Positions 1 through 11,080 of a DNA stretch of 64,000 bases are shown here, in pieces (position 1 is the first letter of the stretch; each line of letters begins with the position of its first letter). A program made the position numbers and the translations under genes. The notes under the pieces were generated by a model. That model searched no databases, was not told the origin of the DNA, and saw only the letters and a list, made by a program, of their open reading frames with translations. The DNA comes from Serendipita indica DSM 11827 (Eukaryota > Basidiomycota > Agaricomycetes > Sebacinales > Serendipitaceae): the NCBI GenBank assembly GCA_910890315.1, contig CAJVGD010000042.1, positions 558,001 through 622,000 of the forward strand, written 5' to 3'.

Positions 1-5
1 GGAGC

Positions 6-1010
6 ATGGTATCGAGTGCCATATCTGTCCGTGATAGCTCAGTCAGGGCATTGGTCTGCAGAGACTGGAATCGGATCTGGTGCGACACGCCGAGGATCTG
101 GAGAAGAATCCTCTTGTCGGCGGATACTACACCAGATCCATTCTGTACCGGCAGGTTTGTCCAAGAAGACTGTCGACGGCACCTTGAGACGTGCCGGTGC
201 CAATTCTACTCGAGCCTACCCTGGCCGCAGATCTCGGTGACGAAAGGCACGAGTTTCCGAAGCCAGGTGTTCAGATTTTTACACTGTCAAGGCCCCCTCT
301 CAATGATCACGTTCTCATCTAACACTTGGACCTGGTCAAGCTCCCCCTCGGAGGCGTCTTTGAACAAGGCAACCTCACGAGCCTCAAATCTTTCATGATC
401 GCGTCAGAGTACCCAGTCGGCTTGCTCTACAAACCGCTAAGAGGGCGATACAGTTAACAGACCGTCTGACAGGCTCTAGCGTCTACATACATCGAGCACT
501 TCAATCAAGATTTTCCCGTTGGCGTTTAGGAACGGGCCGTCTGGACTAGGCTCGTCCGTATCACCGTTCGCCGCGAGTTTGACGTGGGTAGACGCACCTT
601 GCTCTGTCGCTGGAGCTTTGGTTCCACTCTGCTTGGCCTGCATGGGCCGAGGTGAACCTCAGGCGTGCTCGAAGGAACGCCTTCAGCATGCCCAAGGCCT
701 CCAGTTCCCCATACACTGGTTATCCCGCCGCCGCCACCGCCGCCGCCACCGCCGCCGCCGCCACGACTACACCCGCTCATCAGCCACGGCCTTGCACTTG
801 CCCGACGGTGGGGACAGCCGCAGTGGTAATGCAGGCCCCTGACATTCTACGCCAGATTCAAACCGTCATACATGCGCATGCTAACGATGTCCCTTGCAAC
901 ATATTCAACAGATTAGAAGGGCTATATCGACCAAAGCACCTCTCCAACTCGACTCTAGCACTATAAGCACCCTCTCAAGGTGCTCAAAGTGCGAATCCAA
1001 CTCGACTTCA
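6..1010 (+). pseudogene. F-box/LRR-like gene relic, copy 1
   Basis: The first part of this stretch reads as a piece of an F-box-type protein: VCRDWNRIWCDTPRIWRRI fits the 'VCR.W...TP.LW..I' pattern that follows an F-box in many basidiomycete proteins. No frame stays open over a normal F-box protein length and no convincing introns join the pieces, so I call it a relic. Bases 330-650 align with 5,235-5,560, for example around 'GCGTTTAG', the 'TCGTCCGTATCACCGTTCGC' segment and 'GCGTGCTC', so two diverged copies of the same ancestor are present. The left edge may continue outside the window. Function would have been ubiquitin-ligase substrate choice, if the F-box reading is right; that is inference. 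Confidence 0.45.
725..764. repeat. CCG/CCA triplet microsatellite
   Basis: About 40 bp of imperfect CCG/CCA triplets. It makes long poly-Ala, poly-Arg/His and poly-Gly frames on the two strands, none of which belongs to a believable gene. It lies inside the F-box-like relic and is absent from the paired copy near 5.6 kb, so it expanded after the copies split. Confidence 0.85.
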
Positions 1011-1551
1011 CTCTCTATCGACTGATGAAAACGTGCATCAAGTCCCTGTTTTGCAAACTCGGTTCCCTCGACGCGGCTTGCTCGTTCATTCTTTGGCCCA
1101 CCGAGCCTTCTACAACCCGACCAGTCCCTTCCTCTTGCCCAAATTGAGGAATAGACGATGGAAATGCAGTGGCCCCAGGCCTCCAGACGCTCATTGGGCA
1201 ACGCAGGTCGCACGCTGCTGGAGCTAAGCGAAGAGTTTGCATCCATTGAGGTGCATATCCGAACTCGAGCTCATCACATGCAAGCAGAGGGAGGTAGTAC
1301 TACACGCGTCGCAATACCCTTTCTCTCCCTCCACGGATACTTTCCACTTGCAGTAACGTACATGTCGAGAGCCACGGTATGTACGTTGTCCTTATTCCGA
1401 CGTATCTAATATCTGACAGAGAAAGGAACAAAAAGTACTATAATTGCCTATATACGAAGTAAATGACGCAAGTACAATATGCCCAGTTCTCGAGGTACAA
1501 GGTTGAACGCGAAAACACAAGAACTTGGAGCCAGCCATGCTAGAAGAATGG

Positions 1552-2084
1552 CTAGGAGGAATGGATGAAACCGGAGAACGTGCTATAGTGACCCGAGATT
1601 AGTGGGGCGAACACAGGCAGTGGCAGTGACGACTTACCGGTCTGGACCGTTCCATTGTGGCTCGACAGCTATTCGAGGATGGGTCAGCGTAGGCGAAGAA
1701 GAGGGCAAGAGAGAGCGCGTACACTCGTCGGTGGTCGTAGCGGTGTCGTTGTGCGTTGGATGGACACCGTTGGTCGTAGAGGGTTGAGACGGTTGAGGTG
1801 TTTGTGGACCATTGCTGTTGGCAGATGGACCTTGTGCGGAGCCGTGGGAGACATTTGGCGTGACGGGACCGGCATTGGGGGCGTAGGCGGCAGGAGGGGG
1901 AGCGTGCACCGACGTCGTGCTAGGGGTCGTCGTCGAGGTCGATTGGGAGACTAGGAACGTGTCAGTCAGACCATTTGAAGAGCGCGAGTGATCCACCAGC
2001 AGCGTTGCCTGTTGCGAGCGGCGTTAGCTTAGTCCCTTCGACCTCGTCCCCTCGAGGAGTATGCGTACTTTGAGCAGCAGACAT
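1552..2084 (-). CDS. A1: small Pro/Thr/Ser-rich protein with a 12-nt microexon
   Basis: Not a family I recognise. Five exons read from high to low coordinate: 2084-2069, a 12-nt microexon (GCAACGCTGCTG, next to the intron ending CAACAG and the donor GTGGAT), 1950-1723, 1668-1638 and 1582-1552. All introns are GT-AG and the joined frame closes at 105 residues. The protein starts MSAAQ, has a long disordered Pro/Thr/Ser/Asn-rich middle, then a conserved VEPQWNGP segment and a C-terminus containing FSGF. There is no signal peptide, membrane segment or known domain. Exon phases and the last two exons match A2-A4, which is the main support. Copy A1 ends earlier than the others because its last exon is 31 nt, not 43. 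Expression is unproven. Confidence 0.72.
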
Positions 2085-2132
2085 TGCGAAGACAAGGTTG
2101 GGATAAAGAGGCTCGAGGAAAGGGAGCTCAAC

Positions 2133-2138
2133 TTTATA
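2133..2138 (-). promoter_or_regulatory. TATA box of A1
   Basis: TATAAA on the minus strand, 54 bases before the A1 ATG. The same element is found 50-54 bases before the ATG in A2, A3 and A4, and the motif 'GAACAA' or 'GAACAG' lies just upstream in several copies. Confidence 0.65.
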
Positions 2139-2144
2139 GCCTTG

Positions 2145-3400
2145 TTCATGGTCGACATGGATGAATTGCTGGACTGGGCAAGGCTGTTATTGTTATAGAG
2201 TGAGTTGCTTGCGTTCGACGAACACGACCGATTTCTCGGTGAGACGACCCGTGTGCAGACCCAATTCGCTGAACCTGCGCTTCATGACGTATCTTCAACG
2301 TTGCGCACGCACAGTTCAAGTGGACGTTTGCCACCGGCTACTTCCGGATCCTTCGGGTGGTCGCTCGGGTGGGATGGTTGTCGGGAAACACTTGACGCCA
2401 CTCGCGTGTTGAACGGTGTGATACAATTGACCCTATATGCGGCTAACTTATGGTACAGAAGTTTCAGCGGTTTGTCCACGCAGCAAATGCTGGAAGGCCA
2501 GTAGCTTGGAAATTCCACTCTCTTGCCATCAAAGGCGCGGTTACGTTTCATACTCTACTGCTACCACGTGGAGGCGCCACCAGCGGTGTTGTCTCGAAGC
2601 GTAGGCGTTTGATGTCTCTCTACGCAAACGGTACTCTCGCTTCCCATCGCCGACTCCATCGGGAGTTATTGGTAGTCCCCGATGTTACCGTCTACACGGA
2701 ATTCTGACGGTTCAGACTGTACTGTATCATTGTTGGGACTTGTCTGCAGGTCGCGACAGCGCCCGGATAGCTCTACAGAGGAGATCTGCTGCTAGCGTTC
2801 GTTGTCACTTCTTTCACCTTACTCGATTTGACCTTACAGCAGTACCTATCATTTACCGGAGCGCTATAAATGATCATGTCGGCTCTTGGAAACTATGTAA
2901 AACGTCCAATTGACCCACACGCTTTCACCGCGCGGCCTGCTTGGTGTCCACAGAAGCCACAGCAGTCTACAAGAGCAGTCCCGTTCGCATCCCACGATTT
3001 ATCAACTCAAATGCGTACACGACCGAGAGACAATTGAAACATGTCTATTGGACGAGACATGGAAACCCTAGCCCAACAAACGAACGTCGCCGCGATTACT
3101 CTGGACCATGAACAGTCTCGGAAGCGAGCTAAATAGAAAGCTGCGGTCAGGGCATCTTGGGACTTGTGACCGGCATGAAAGCCAGGAACTCACATATGCC
3201 AGCTTCATATCCAGCACGATCACACACTACCGACTGAGGCTCCAATGATCGAATTCCAGAGAGTGCATGTGATGGAAGCGACCTTGCCCCGCTAATCACA
3301 CTGCTGTAGCCTCTTCCAAACAGGAAGGCACGCGCACTATCCTTACCGTTATCGACACGCAATCACCGAGACGCTCCAACTCAATCATTATTTCACACGA
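2145..3400. other. Upstream flank of A1 and unassigned DNA
   Basis: Bases about 2,270-2,385 align with about 4,460-4,580, so this flank was duplicated with the A genes; on the minus strand both encode a short 'HPKD..VAGG' stretch that may be a remnant exon. An 85-codon ATG frame at 2,450-2,707 on the plus strand has no paralogue kept open in the sister copy, and I do not call it. I see nothing clear in 2,720-3,400. Confidence 0.4.
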
Positions 3401-3642
3401 ATACCGAAACTCGAGACATGAAGCATTCATGTCTTTCCAGCAGCAGCAACGTGCCGGACCTATAGATATCAAGAACCATAATAGGGATGTCGTCCATATC
3501 CCGACGTATTTGGTATCTAACAGAGAAAGGGAACAAAATAATATGATTGTCGACATATGAAGGAAATGGCACAAGTACAATATGCTCAACCCTCGAGATG
3601 CAGGTTTGAACACGAGAAACACGAGGGTTGAACCCAGCCAGG

Positions 3643-4170
3643 CTAGAAGAATGGCTCGGAGGAACAATCAAAACCGGAGAATGCGCTGTCGAGTTCCGAG
3701 ATCAGTGGGCTACTGACAGCGAGGATGATGGGTTACCCGTTTGGACTGTTCCATTGCGTCTGGACAACTGCTCCAGATGCTTCGGCGTAGTCGGAGAAGA
3801 CAATAAGCGAGAAATGTACAGAATGTACATTCGTAGGCTGTCACAGCAGCCTCAGTGTGCGTCGGGACAGTGCCGTTGGTCGCGGGCGGCTGTAGTGGTT
3901 GACGTTGTGATGGGACATTGGTGACTTGTGGTTTCTTGGGGATCTGGGGGGTATTTGAAGCGACAGTATCGACGTTGGGAGCGTGGCTGGCAGGAGGGGG
4001 AGCGTGGACCGAGGCCGGGTAGGAGACTTAGGACAGGTCAGCCAGATATTTCCGAAGAGATTGAATCTTTCACCAGCGGCGTTGTCTGGAGCGAGCGAAA
4101 TGGACGGCGTTAGCTTGGTCTCCTCGTCGTTTTTCCCTCAAGGGGTGTGCTTACTTTGAGCAGCAGACAT
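3643..4170 (-). CDS. A2: small Pro/Thr/Ser-rich protein with a 12-nt microexon
   Basis: Paralogue of A1 with the same five-exon plan: 4170-4155 (MSAAQ), microexon 4085-4074 (ACAACGCCGCTG), 4026-3829, 3767-3737 and 3685-3643. Summed length is 300 nt, giving 99 residues with the frame open throughout. Exon lengths 16, 12, 31 and 43 nt are fixed across copies; only the third exon, coding the Pro-rich disordered part, varies in length, always by a multiple of three. The C-terminus reads GAFSGFDCSSEPFF. Keeping splice phase across diverged copies argues for selection on the protein. Function unknown. Confidence 0.72.
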
Positions 4171-4217
4171 GGCCGAGACGAGGTTGCGATACAGAGGCTT
4201 GAGAAAAATGAATTCGA

Positions 4218-4224
4218 CCTTATA
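4218..4224 (-). promoter_or_regulatory. TATA-like box of A2
   Basis: TATAAGG on the minus strand, 54 bases before the A2 ATG. It sits where the TATA boxes of A1, A3 and A4 lie and differs from them at the sixth base. Confidence 0.55.
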
Positions 4225-5118
4225 GCTCTGTTCTCGAACCGAGCCTCAGGTCTGACTCGCTCAGGATAGACAGTCCCTTGTACTAGCCGCGTCCGAATGT
4301 ATCACAGTATTATTTGCTATCTGAGGTGGGGGACGTCAAGTCCATTGGGTATTGAATTACTGGGATCGGTAACAACAGTCTTGTATCGTTGACTGCATAT
4401 TGTATCTCAGTTCGAAGAGCCTCCAGGATGACAACTCAACGCTCAACGAGTCCGTTTGTCTGAGCCCTGCACTGCATGTCATTTCCTTGACCTTGCGTAC
4501 GCATAGTACTGAATGTTCGCCACCGGCTACGTCCCGATCCTTGGGGTGTCGGTGTGGTGATGGAGGTGGCATGTTCGCTTGACCAGCTCCCTAATTGGCC
4601 CTTGACAGCGCTCGCATTCTCTTGCCGTCCACAATAAGATTTGACTGTCAACTTTTTACGGCATTGTTATTTATGGGTGACAGAGACACGCGATGGCGGC
4701 CCAGTTGAAGACGGTAAGGAGGCCTGCACTGCAGAACCAGAGGACTACTTATTACGTGCTACATTTTCTCTATTCAATACATCTGCGCTTTGGAATGCTC
4801 GTTCCTGGACGCAGGGCTCAACTTGGCACCTCCAGCACGATCCGCCATCCACCAGACAGCTGCAAATGATTAATAACGGCCACCTTGACTCTCCATGTAT
4901 CCCGTCCCTCAATTCCGGCGAGTCGTTCCTTTGGATACGAGTGGTGGGTGCTGACAGCTCCGCCTGCTAGCCGATCCCTGTTCTACAACGGTTCTCGAGA
5001 GACTCGAGCAAAACTTGTCACGAAACACCCCAGATGTAGAAGAAGCATGTGACTTTGGCCCGAGAGAACGCCACTAAACACTCGTGCTTGGACATCCACC
5101 CCACCCTAGAGTACGCGG
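4225..5118. other. Upstream flank of A2, no gene recognised
   Basis: The first 350 bases pair with the A1 flank. Bases about 4,720-4,860 look distantly like 8,940-9,110 and 11,555-11,710, around 'GGAC...TCCAGCA', suggesting a third old repeat. No open frame here is supported by splice sites or by conservation. Confidence 0.4.
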
Positions 5119-5850
5119 ATGTCAGTTTACTCGAGCCCCACTTTAGTCGTGGGTCCAAGTGACGAGAATTATCCAATTATTTCACCTTATAACACTAACA
5201 TCATGCTCCTTTGTGATATCGTCTATCCCCGCATAACACTTGGCCAAGGCAAACGCCTCGGGGTCTTCGAAAAGGGAACTACCACGAGTCTTGGATTGCT
5301 CATGATCACACCAGCCTACCCAAGTGGTTCGCTGCCATCAAAGAAGATGACCGACGCGGCCGACAAGCTCAGAAGCGTTGACCTCAAGATTTTCAATGGA
5401 TAATTTCTCGCTAGCGTTTAGAAATGGATCTCCTGGACTCAGCTGGTCTGTATCACCGTTCGCTGCACTTTGATGCTGTCAATGTGCCTTGCTCTGTCGC
5501 GCGCGGATCGTTAGAGCCTTTGTTCTTTTCCAAGATGAACTTCAAGCGTGCTCAAACCTCCACTTCTCTATCAATACGCTGATTATCGATAACGCACCTC
5601 TGCAACCATACTCGACCATCATCATCGCACCGCTTGAAGTATTCCATTTGCTGACGGCGAGGCTAGTCTCAGCGGTATCCAGGCCCCGAAGCTCAAGAAA
5701 TTCCACCTCGGCATTCAAACTGCCACACACCGGTCGCCAGCGATGTCCTTCACGCGATTTCCGATGGAAACGAGGGCATACAAAGGCCATATTCGAACCC
5801 GCATCAAGCAAAGGAGAGAGCTGATAGCGTGTAAGGTTCTGGTTTGAATC
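5119..5850 (+). pseudogene. F-box/LRR-like gene relic, copy 2
   Basis: This aligns with the relic at the left edge: the stretch around 'CTTCGAAAAGGGAAC' pairs with 'TTTGAACAAGGCAAC', and 5,405-5,560 pairs with 500-650. The longest plus-strand frame, 94 codons at 5,119-5,403, is not kept open in copy 1. I see no F-box sequence left in this copy. It lies directly downstream of the A3 gene, as copy 1 lies downstream of A1, so relic and A gene were duplicated together. Confidence 0.45.
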
Positions 5851-6235
5851 ATACGCCATTGGAAGAGCCGAGCGAAGCGTTCAGCCATCCAACAATGTGT
5901 CTAGCGTGCTCCATTCACCCTAGCATGTGCCTTGTGTACATTGAGGCGCATGTCCAAACCCAACATCGTAACAAGCAAGCGGAGTAGAAGTAGTATTGCA
6001 CGCGTCGCAATACCCTTCTTCCACCACCATGGGATACCTTTCCACTTGGAGCACCGTTACTGACCCACAGAGGTCGGGAACCATGGTATGTATGTCGCCC
6101 TTATCCCGAGGTATATAACACATAACAGAGAGAGGAGCAAAGTACTACGGCTGCCAATACAAACGAGTACAATATGCTCGGCTCTCGAGGTACACGATTG
6201 AACATGACAAGCACGAGGTATTGAACCCAGCCAAC

Positions 6236-6778
6236 CTAGAAGAATGGCTCGGAAGAGCGGTCGAAACCGGAGAATGCTCTATGACGTCCCGAGATCAGTA
6301 AGGCCATGCGTGGCGACGACGATGGCTTACCCGTTTGGACCGTTCCATTGCGTCTGGACGACTATTCAAGGATGCGTCAGCATATTCGGAGAAGACGGCG
6401 AGCGAGAACGTACACTCATAGGTTGTCACAACAGCCTCAGTGGGAGTCGGGTCAGCACCGTTGGTCGTGGATGGCTGGGACGGTTGAAGTAGTGGACCAT
6501 TGTTGGTAAACGGAGCTTGTGCGAGGACTTGGGGCGTATTTGGCGCGACGAGGGCGACGTTGGGAGCGTGGCCGGTAGGAGGCGGAACGTGAGCCGGCGT
6601 CATGGGCAGCGTGGTCGAGGTTGATGGGGAGACTTAGGGTGGGTCAGTCAGATGTTCCCAGCAAGAGAGCGAGAGATTCACCAGTAATGTTATCTGTAGC
6701 GAGCGAAATTGATGGCGTTAGCTTGGTCTCTTCGCCCTCGTCCCATCAATGAGAGTACATACTTTGACCAGTAGACAT
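6236..6778 (-). CDS. A3: small Pro/Thr/Ser-rich protein with a 12-nt microexon
   Basis: Five exons: 6778-6763 (starting MSTGQ), microexon 6693-6682 (ATAACATTACTG), 6632-6414, 6361-6331 and 6278-6236. They total 321 nt, or 106 residues. The fourth exon encodes QTQWNGPNG and the fifth ends FDRSSEPFF, matching A2 closely. The microexon has diverged at several bases from A1 and A2, yet length and phase are unchanged. A3 is divergent from B1, with 308 bp between the two start codons. No signal peptide, no membrane segment and no recognised domain. Confidence 0.72.
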
Positions 6779-7086
6779 GACGAATACGGGTTTGGAGAAG
6801 GATTGGTCGAACGAAATACCTTGATTTTATAGCGTTGTTCACGAACTGAGCTGGTGGTCTGAGCCGGTGGTCTGAGCCATTCACCTGAACGGCTCATAGA
6901 CAAGTACACTGCCCGCCTCTATTCGGGAACCGAGGCCATGGACCGTAGACGTGGGCTCATGGGTGTATCCGTGCCCGTGAACCGTGGCCCCGATGTTGAG
7001 AAGATGAGCCGGCTCTACCGACGGATTAGCTGACTGGCCACTCTCAGCATCGCCCTATCTTGTCTCTCAACACCCCGACCTGACTA
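6779..7086. promoter_or_regulatory. Divergent promoter between A3 and B1, with TATA box of A3
   Basis: TATAAAA on the minus strand at 6,825-6,831 lies 53 bases before the A3 ATG. The B1-side half contains repeated CCGTGAACCG/CCATGGACCG-like pieces, which recur in the matching flank of B2 at 12,070-12,170. The shared motif could be a regulator site serving both genes, but I only see the repetition. Confidence 0.5.
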
Positions 7087-8516
7087 ATGACTACTCCTAT
7101 GGAGACTCGAGATGGGTTTATAGAGCGACTCTCGAGGACGTATCGAGACTCGAATGTCTTTATCTTTAGCCTTCCACCAGAAGCGGGGAAATACGACCTA
7201 GAAGGCGCGAATTGTCCCTCGTGCCCGATGTATCTCAGCAGCTCGTACAAACTCAAGCGTACTCCGTCCGGCTACGTTGTAGGTCTTTACTTGTCGGAAT
7301 GACTAGGCACTCATAAAGACCAATTAGTGTTCATCTACTTTGACAGGTCACATAATACATGCGTTCTTCATAGACGACCTCGAGTGAGTGTTAGCTTGAC
7401 CGTTGTGAACGGCTCATTCAATCAAAAATAGGCTCTGGGTGACCGACTTCAATGCTATTGGCGAAGTTGGGCAAGAGTTGGCCCTCATTTCCCAGGTCGC
7501 CAGTCCCCGACTCAATGCTGATATTTCATTCGGCACCGGTGGTCAGCAAGCAGCTTCCCAGCCCCAAATAGATGTCTCTTCAAGGAGGGAGGAACACTCG
7601 GGCTTACTCGCGGTAGAGGAATCAGGAGCTGATGAACCTATTCCATCGGAACAAGACGGTTCAGCGGAATCTTGGGACGTGGAAATCATGTACTGGCCTC
7701 CAAAGGTTAGTTTATCTTCTGGTTCGTGGACGATGCTCAGAGTTTATATAGCCCGGTGATGGCTATCTTGCTTGGCCTCCTCGTGTAACGCAGGTTCCTT
7801 ATCGAATCCTCTCTGACGACGAGGTAGTAGTCAACATAAGGTCCGAACTTCCGCCCGAGCTTCAACGTGCACTTTATGGTACCGAATCAGACTGGAGATA
7901 CGTCTCATATTACGACATGGAGCGGTCTATATGGGTGACCGACGCCGTTTCGCCTGAGTGGGCTCCCGTCGTTAGGGGCCGCCCGCTCCTTCTCCGCCAT
8001 TTCACAGTGCAAGACGACCAATGCTTAGGTTGGGAAGCCACCGTTGAAGCTGCTGGCTTCAAGGTGCTTAGACCAATCTTGGAAGGACAAGTCGAAGAGT
8101 CATCAACCAAATCCAAGTCTAACGAGGGCTTGGATTCTCGATCTACAAAGCGTCGACGCGTCTGCCTCGCCAGGCCACAGAGTACCTCTACGAAAACTCC
8201 TAGGAATATCCGGAGAGACAGAAGAGAGCGTCAGTATGATCGCGGATCCAGTCGAGGAAAACCGAGTTGGTGGATGACCATGTCCGCCGGCGGGGTCATC
8301 ACTGGTCTGAAGGAGATAGAAAGACTGAAAGGTGTTGATGTGAGAGCAACACTAAGACAGCGTTTTGAGCGAGTCTTCCCAGAGAAGCAATTCGCGCTCT
8401 CGACTGTGAAGCGGATGATTACTGCCTTCAACTGCTTATCCGAAGACGATATCAAGCGATATTCGAACCAGGACTCGGAACGTCCATGGAGTGAAGTCTA
8501 CGCACGGGCAAAGTAG
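7087..8516 (+). CDS. B1: unknown protein, probably nuclear
   Basis: Family not recognised. Likely exons are 7087-7282, 7347-7383, 7432-7705 and 7794-8516, all GT-AG, giving 409 residues with consistent phases. The N-terminus has a CPSCP motif at about residues 43-47 inside a block shared with B2. The middle is acidic and low-complexity. A conserved segment VEIMYWPPK spans the third splice junction. The C-terminal exon carries a KRRRV basic cluster, a WWMTMSAG motif, and a helical end with QRFERVFP and ALSTVKRM, finishing RPWSEVYARAK. The basic cluster suggests a nuclear protein; that is inference. The ATG at 7087 was chosen because B2 has the same start and block. The divergent neighbour is A3. 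Confidence 0.75.
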
Positions 8517-9650
8517 CGGCATGGCGACCCACGTCTAGCACGTATACCAATACACCTATGTAAGTCCGTTGAGTTTTATGTAGTGTATGTATCTTTTGTG
8601 AAACAATGGTATCCCGTAATACCTGCTTTTCAACCATCTCGCCTCCCTTTGGAGCGGTGTGGAAGTCGACGATAGGCACTTAATTAAATAGGCGTCTAGA
8701 TTGTCTGAAAAGTCGCCCAAAGTACAAGTATGGCTGATGCAGTATAACGTATATGCCAACCGCTGGTGTCATGGGGGATACCTCTCCATCCTCGACTTGG
8801 TCCCTCCTCTATTGGGACTTAGTAGCAGTCACCCTTTGTTGCCGTCTACACTGAAGCCTGGTTGTTGGTATTTTATTATGTTATCGTTTGGACTGTGCTG
8901 CAGGTCGCAGGCCGCTAGATCGCTCTGCAGGTTGGAGAGGAAGGAAATTCATTCGTACAGGGTTGAAAGTTTGTTGATTGCCGGTCATAGTCCTCTTTTC
9001 CAACCATGGATACACTGTATGCCTTGGACTTTCATTTCCATGGCCCTCAGAAGGAGCTCAGCTCGGTGTCTCCAGCAGAATAGAATCTGTCGTTCACCGT
9101 AGAGTCACAAACGGCCAAAAATAATCACACTGGATCCTTGAATATCACCCAAAACTCCCAAACGTTCTCCACGCCGCCAAGTTGCAACTGTACGGATTGC
9201 ATCCATGCCCACCATCCAAGCAAGCCACAGTGTTGGATAAAACCCAATTCCGAACCGCACCTCACGACAATTAATTGACCTGAATCTGCTTTCCCTCACA
9301 AACGCGACCTAGCAACGACTGACCCCAGTCGTTGGACGCGGCATGGAGACTCTGTGCCTGCAAAACAAACATTAATACGATTATTTGGTGCTCGCAGCAA
9401 TCCTGAAGCAGCTTCAATGCTCAGGGTACCCGCACTGGCAGCGTAGCAGTAAGCTATAGACAACTTTTTCTAGATGCTTCGTCCTCAACACGGTTGCAGA
9501 ATAGATGTATTGCGCAAGATTTGCACTTCAACGACCAAAGTCCTGGACGGAGTCGAATCTCACTCCACAATCTGTCGACTTGTAGGAAATAAGAGGGCTT
9601 ACGAACTATTTTCCCCAATATTCATATCTACCGCCGAACCACTACAATTC
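8517..9650. other. Intergenic DNA with an old repeat
   Basis: Bases about 8,940-9,110 pair with 11,555-11,710 ('TTGATTG.C.GATCATAGTCC' on both sides with differences). The 133-codon frame at 8,701-9,102 begins with TTG and is not open in the other copy, so I do not call it. 9,120-9,460 has no gene I can support. Confidence 0.4.
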
Positions 9651-10005
9651 ACCATCGTTATAACTCAATTATCAACCCTCACACCCAAGGCCATGCCCGG
9701 CAAGCGACGAGACTCAAAGGTCAGTCATTATCTCAGTAATATAGCACCAGGAATCCATGTCCATAGTGAGTGGTAAGCTCCATAGGCACCAACTTATATC
9801 GAGAATCACGGTGCGTACGTCCTCGTCATTGCAGTCTGTCTAATATGTGAACAGAGAAGGTAACAGAAGGACATTGGAGCCCATACTTCATTGCCGATAA
9901 CAGAAATAAATACTCTTGGTGTAATACACTTCGTTCTCGGGAGGCCAAATTGAGCATGACAAAACACAAGGGGAGGGGGTTCTCTCTCAGTTCAGCCCCG
10001 TTAGG

Positions 10006-10546
10006 CTAGGCGAACGGCTCAAAGGTACGACGGAATCCGGAGAAAATGCTGCCGCTTCACAGGTCAGTTGGGCATTGATGGCAAGATGGTGGCTTACCCG
10101 TTCTGACGGTCCCATTGCGGCTCGACGACTAGCCGAGGTTTGTTTAGTGTGACAGAGGAGTGGTGCAAATGATTGCTTACACTCGGGGATGGTTGGATCA
10201 GCCTCGCTGCAACGAGTACAAGGTCTGCGAGTTGTCTCTTGGGATTGAGCTGATTGGGTGAGGACTGGTGTGACACTGATGGCAGCCTCTTGGGACGATG
10301 TGGTGACGATGGCGGCAGGAGCCTGGAGGACTGGAGGACCATTCGTTTGGGTGGAGGCTTCTCCGGGCACCACCGGCGTGGCTTGGGCGACAGAGGACAC
10401 ATTGGAGGCTACGGCCTTTAGTCAAGTGTACGCAATGGGAATAATCGGTTTACCAGTAGCGGTGTCTGTATGAGCGAGCCTGGCGTCAGCCTGGTCCGTC
10501 TGCGATCTCGCCCTCGGGGAGCATACTTACTTTGATTAGGGGACAT
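10006..10546 (-). CDS. A4: small Pro/Thr/Ser-rich protein with a 12-nt microexon
   Basis: Most diverged intact member. Exons: 10546-10531 (MSPNQ), microexon 10465-10454 (ACACCGCTACTG), 10408-10181, 10128-10098 and 10048-10006, together 330 nt or 109 residues. The middle is rich in Thr, Ser, Gln, Ala and Pro and has two Cys near its end (PCTRC), absent from the other copies. The fourth exon encodes VEPQWDRQNG and the last contains IFSGF and ends FEPFA. Two acceptors are moved relative to A1-A3 (GTAG before exon 3, GGCAG before exon 5), yet exon phases and the 43-nt last exon are restored. That is good evidence of constraint. Confidence 0.65.
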
Positions 10547-10589
10547 GCTGGAGTTTGGAATGAAGATGACTGTGGAAGCGATCTTTGGC

Positions 10590-10596
10590 CTTTATA
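10590..10596 (-). promoter_or_regulatory. TATA box of A4
   Basis: TATAAAG on the minus strand, 50 bases before the A4 ATG, at the position kept in the other A copies. Confidence 0.6.
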
Positions 10597-10699
10597 CTCG
10601 CGCCTTGAAGGATAGGACTGCCGCGAGCTGGCGCAACGGCAACGGCGATCGGTCCTGTTTTGCGCTGTACCGATGACCAAACCAGGATTATATCCCGGA

Positions 10700-11080
10700 A
10701 TCAAAGAGGAGAATCGTATGCACTGATCGTCCCCGGCCTCCTGCGCAACTGGGCGACATGGCTATTGTGGAGCGCAAACTGCCCAGTATTGAATTCAGAA
10801 TCACCTCGGGACTTCCCATTTACACCGAGATGGCTAACCCATCTCTGCGAGCTTGGAACGAGGCATCTGATCAGTGGACGCACTCCTCATCCTTCAGCGG
10901 CTCGGTGAGCCTTTTCCTTTCGAGTTATCCCCAATTCGACGCTTTTAGCTGCAGAAAGCTTCGATATTATGGTCCGCACTGAAATCTTAGAGATTGATTG
11001 GTCGTATGAGCCTTTGGGATTCACCAAAACCGGCGCTGGCGTAGTTTGCGAATTTTTCAATGATTGAAAGAATAGTATCT
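10700..11080 (+). pseudogene. Possible small gene or relic upstream of A4
   Basis: A frame from ATG 10,758 runs toward a donor-like GTGAGC near 10,904 and a CTGCAG acceptor near 10,959. Downstream there is a well-formed frame beginning SFDIMVRTEI and ending CEFFND before a TGA. The phases do not join cleanly with the first frame, so either the first exon is another one or the gene is decayed. I do not recognise the product. Confidence 0.25.

Noticed and set aside
526-780. Poly-Gly frame on the minus strand and poly-Ala/Arg frames on the plus strand
   Set aside because: They come from the CCG/CCA microsatellite and have no conserved neighbours.
8701-9102. 133-codon plus-strand frame
   Set aside because: It begins with TTG, has no splice context, and the matching repeat at 11,555-11,710 is not open in that frame.
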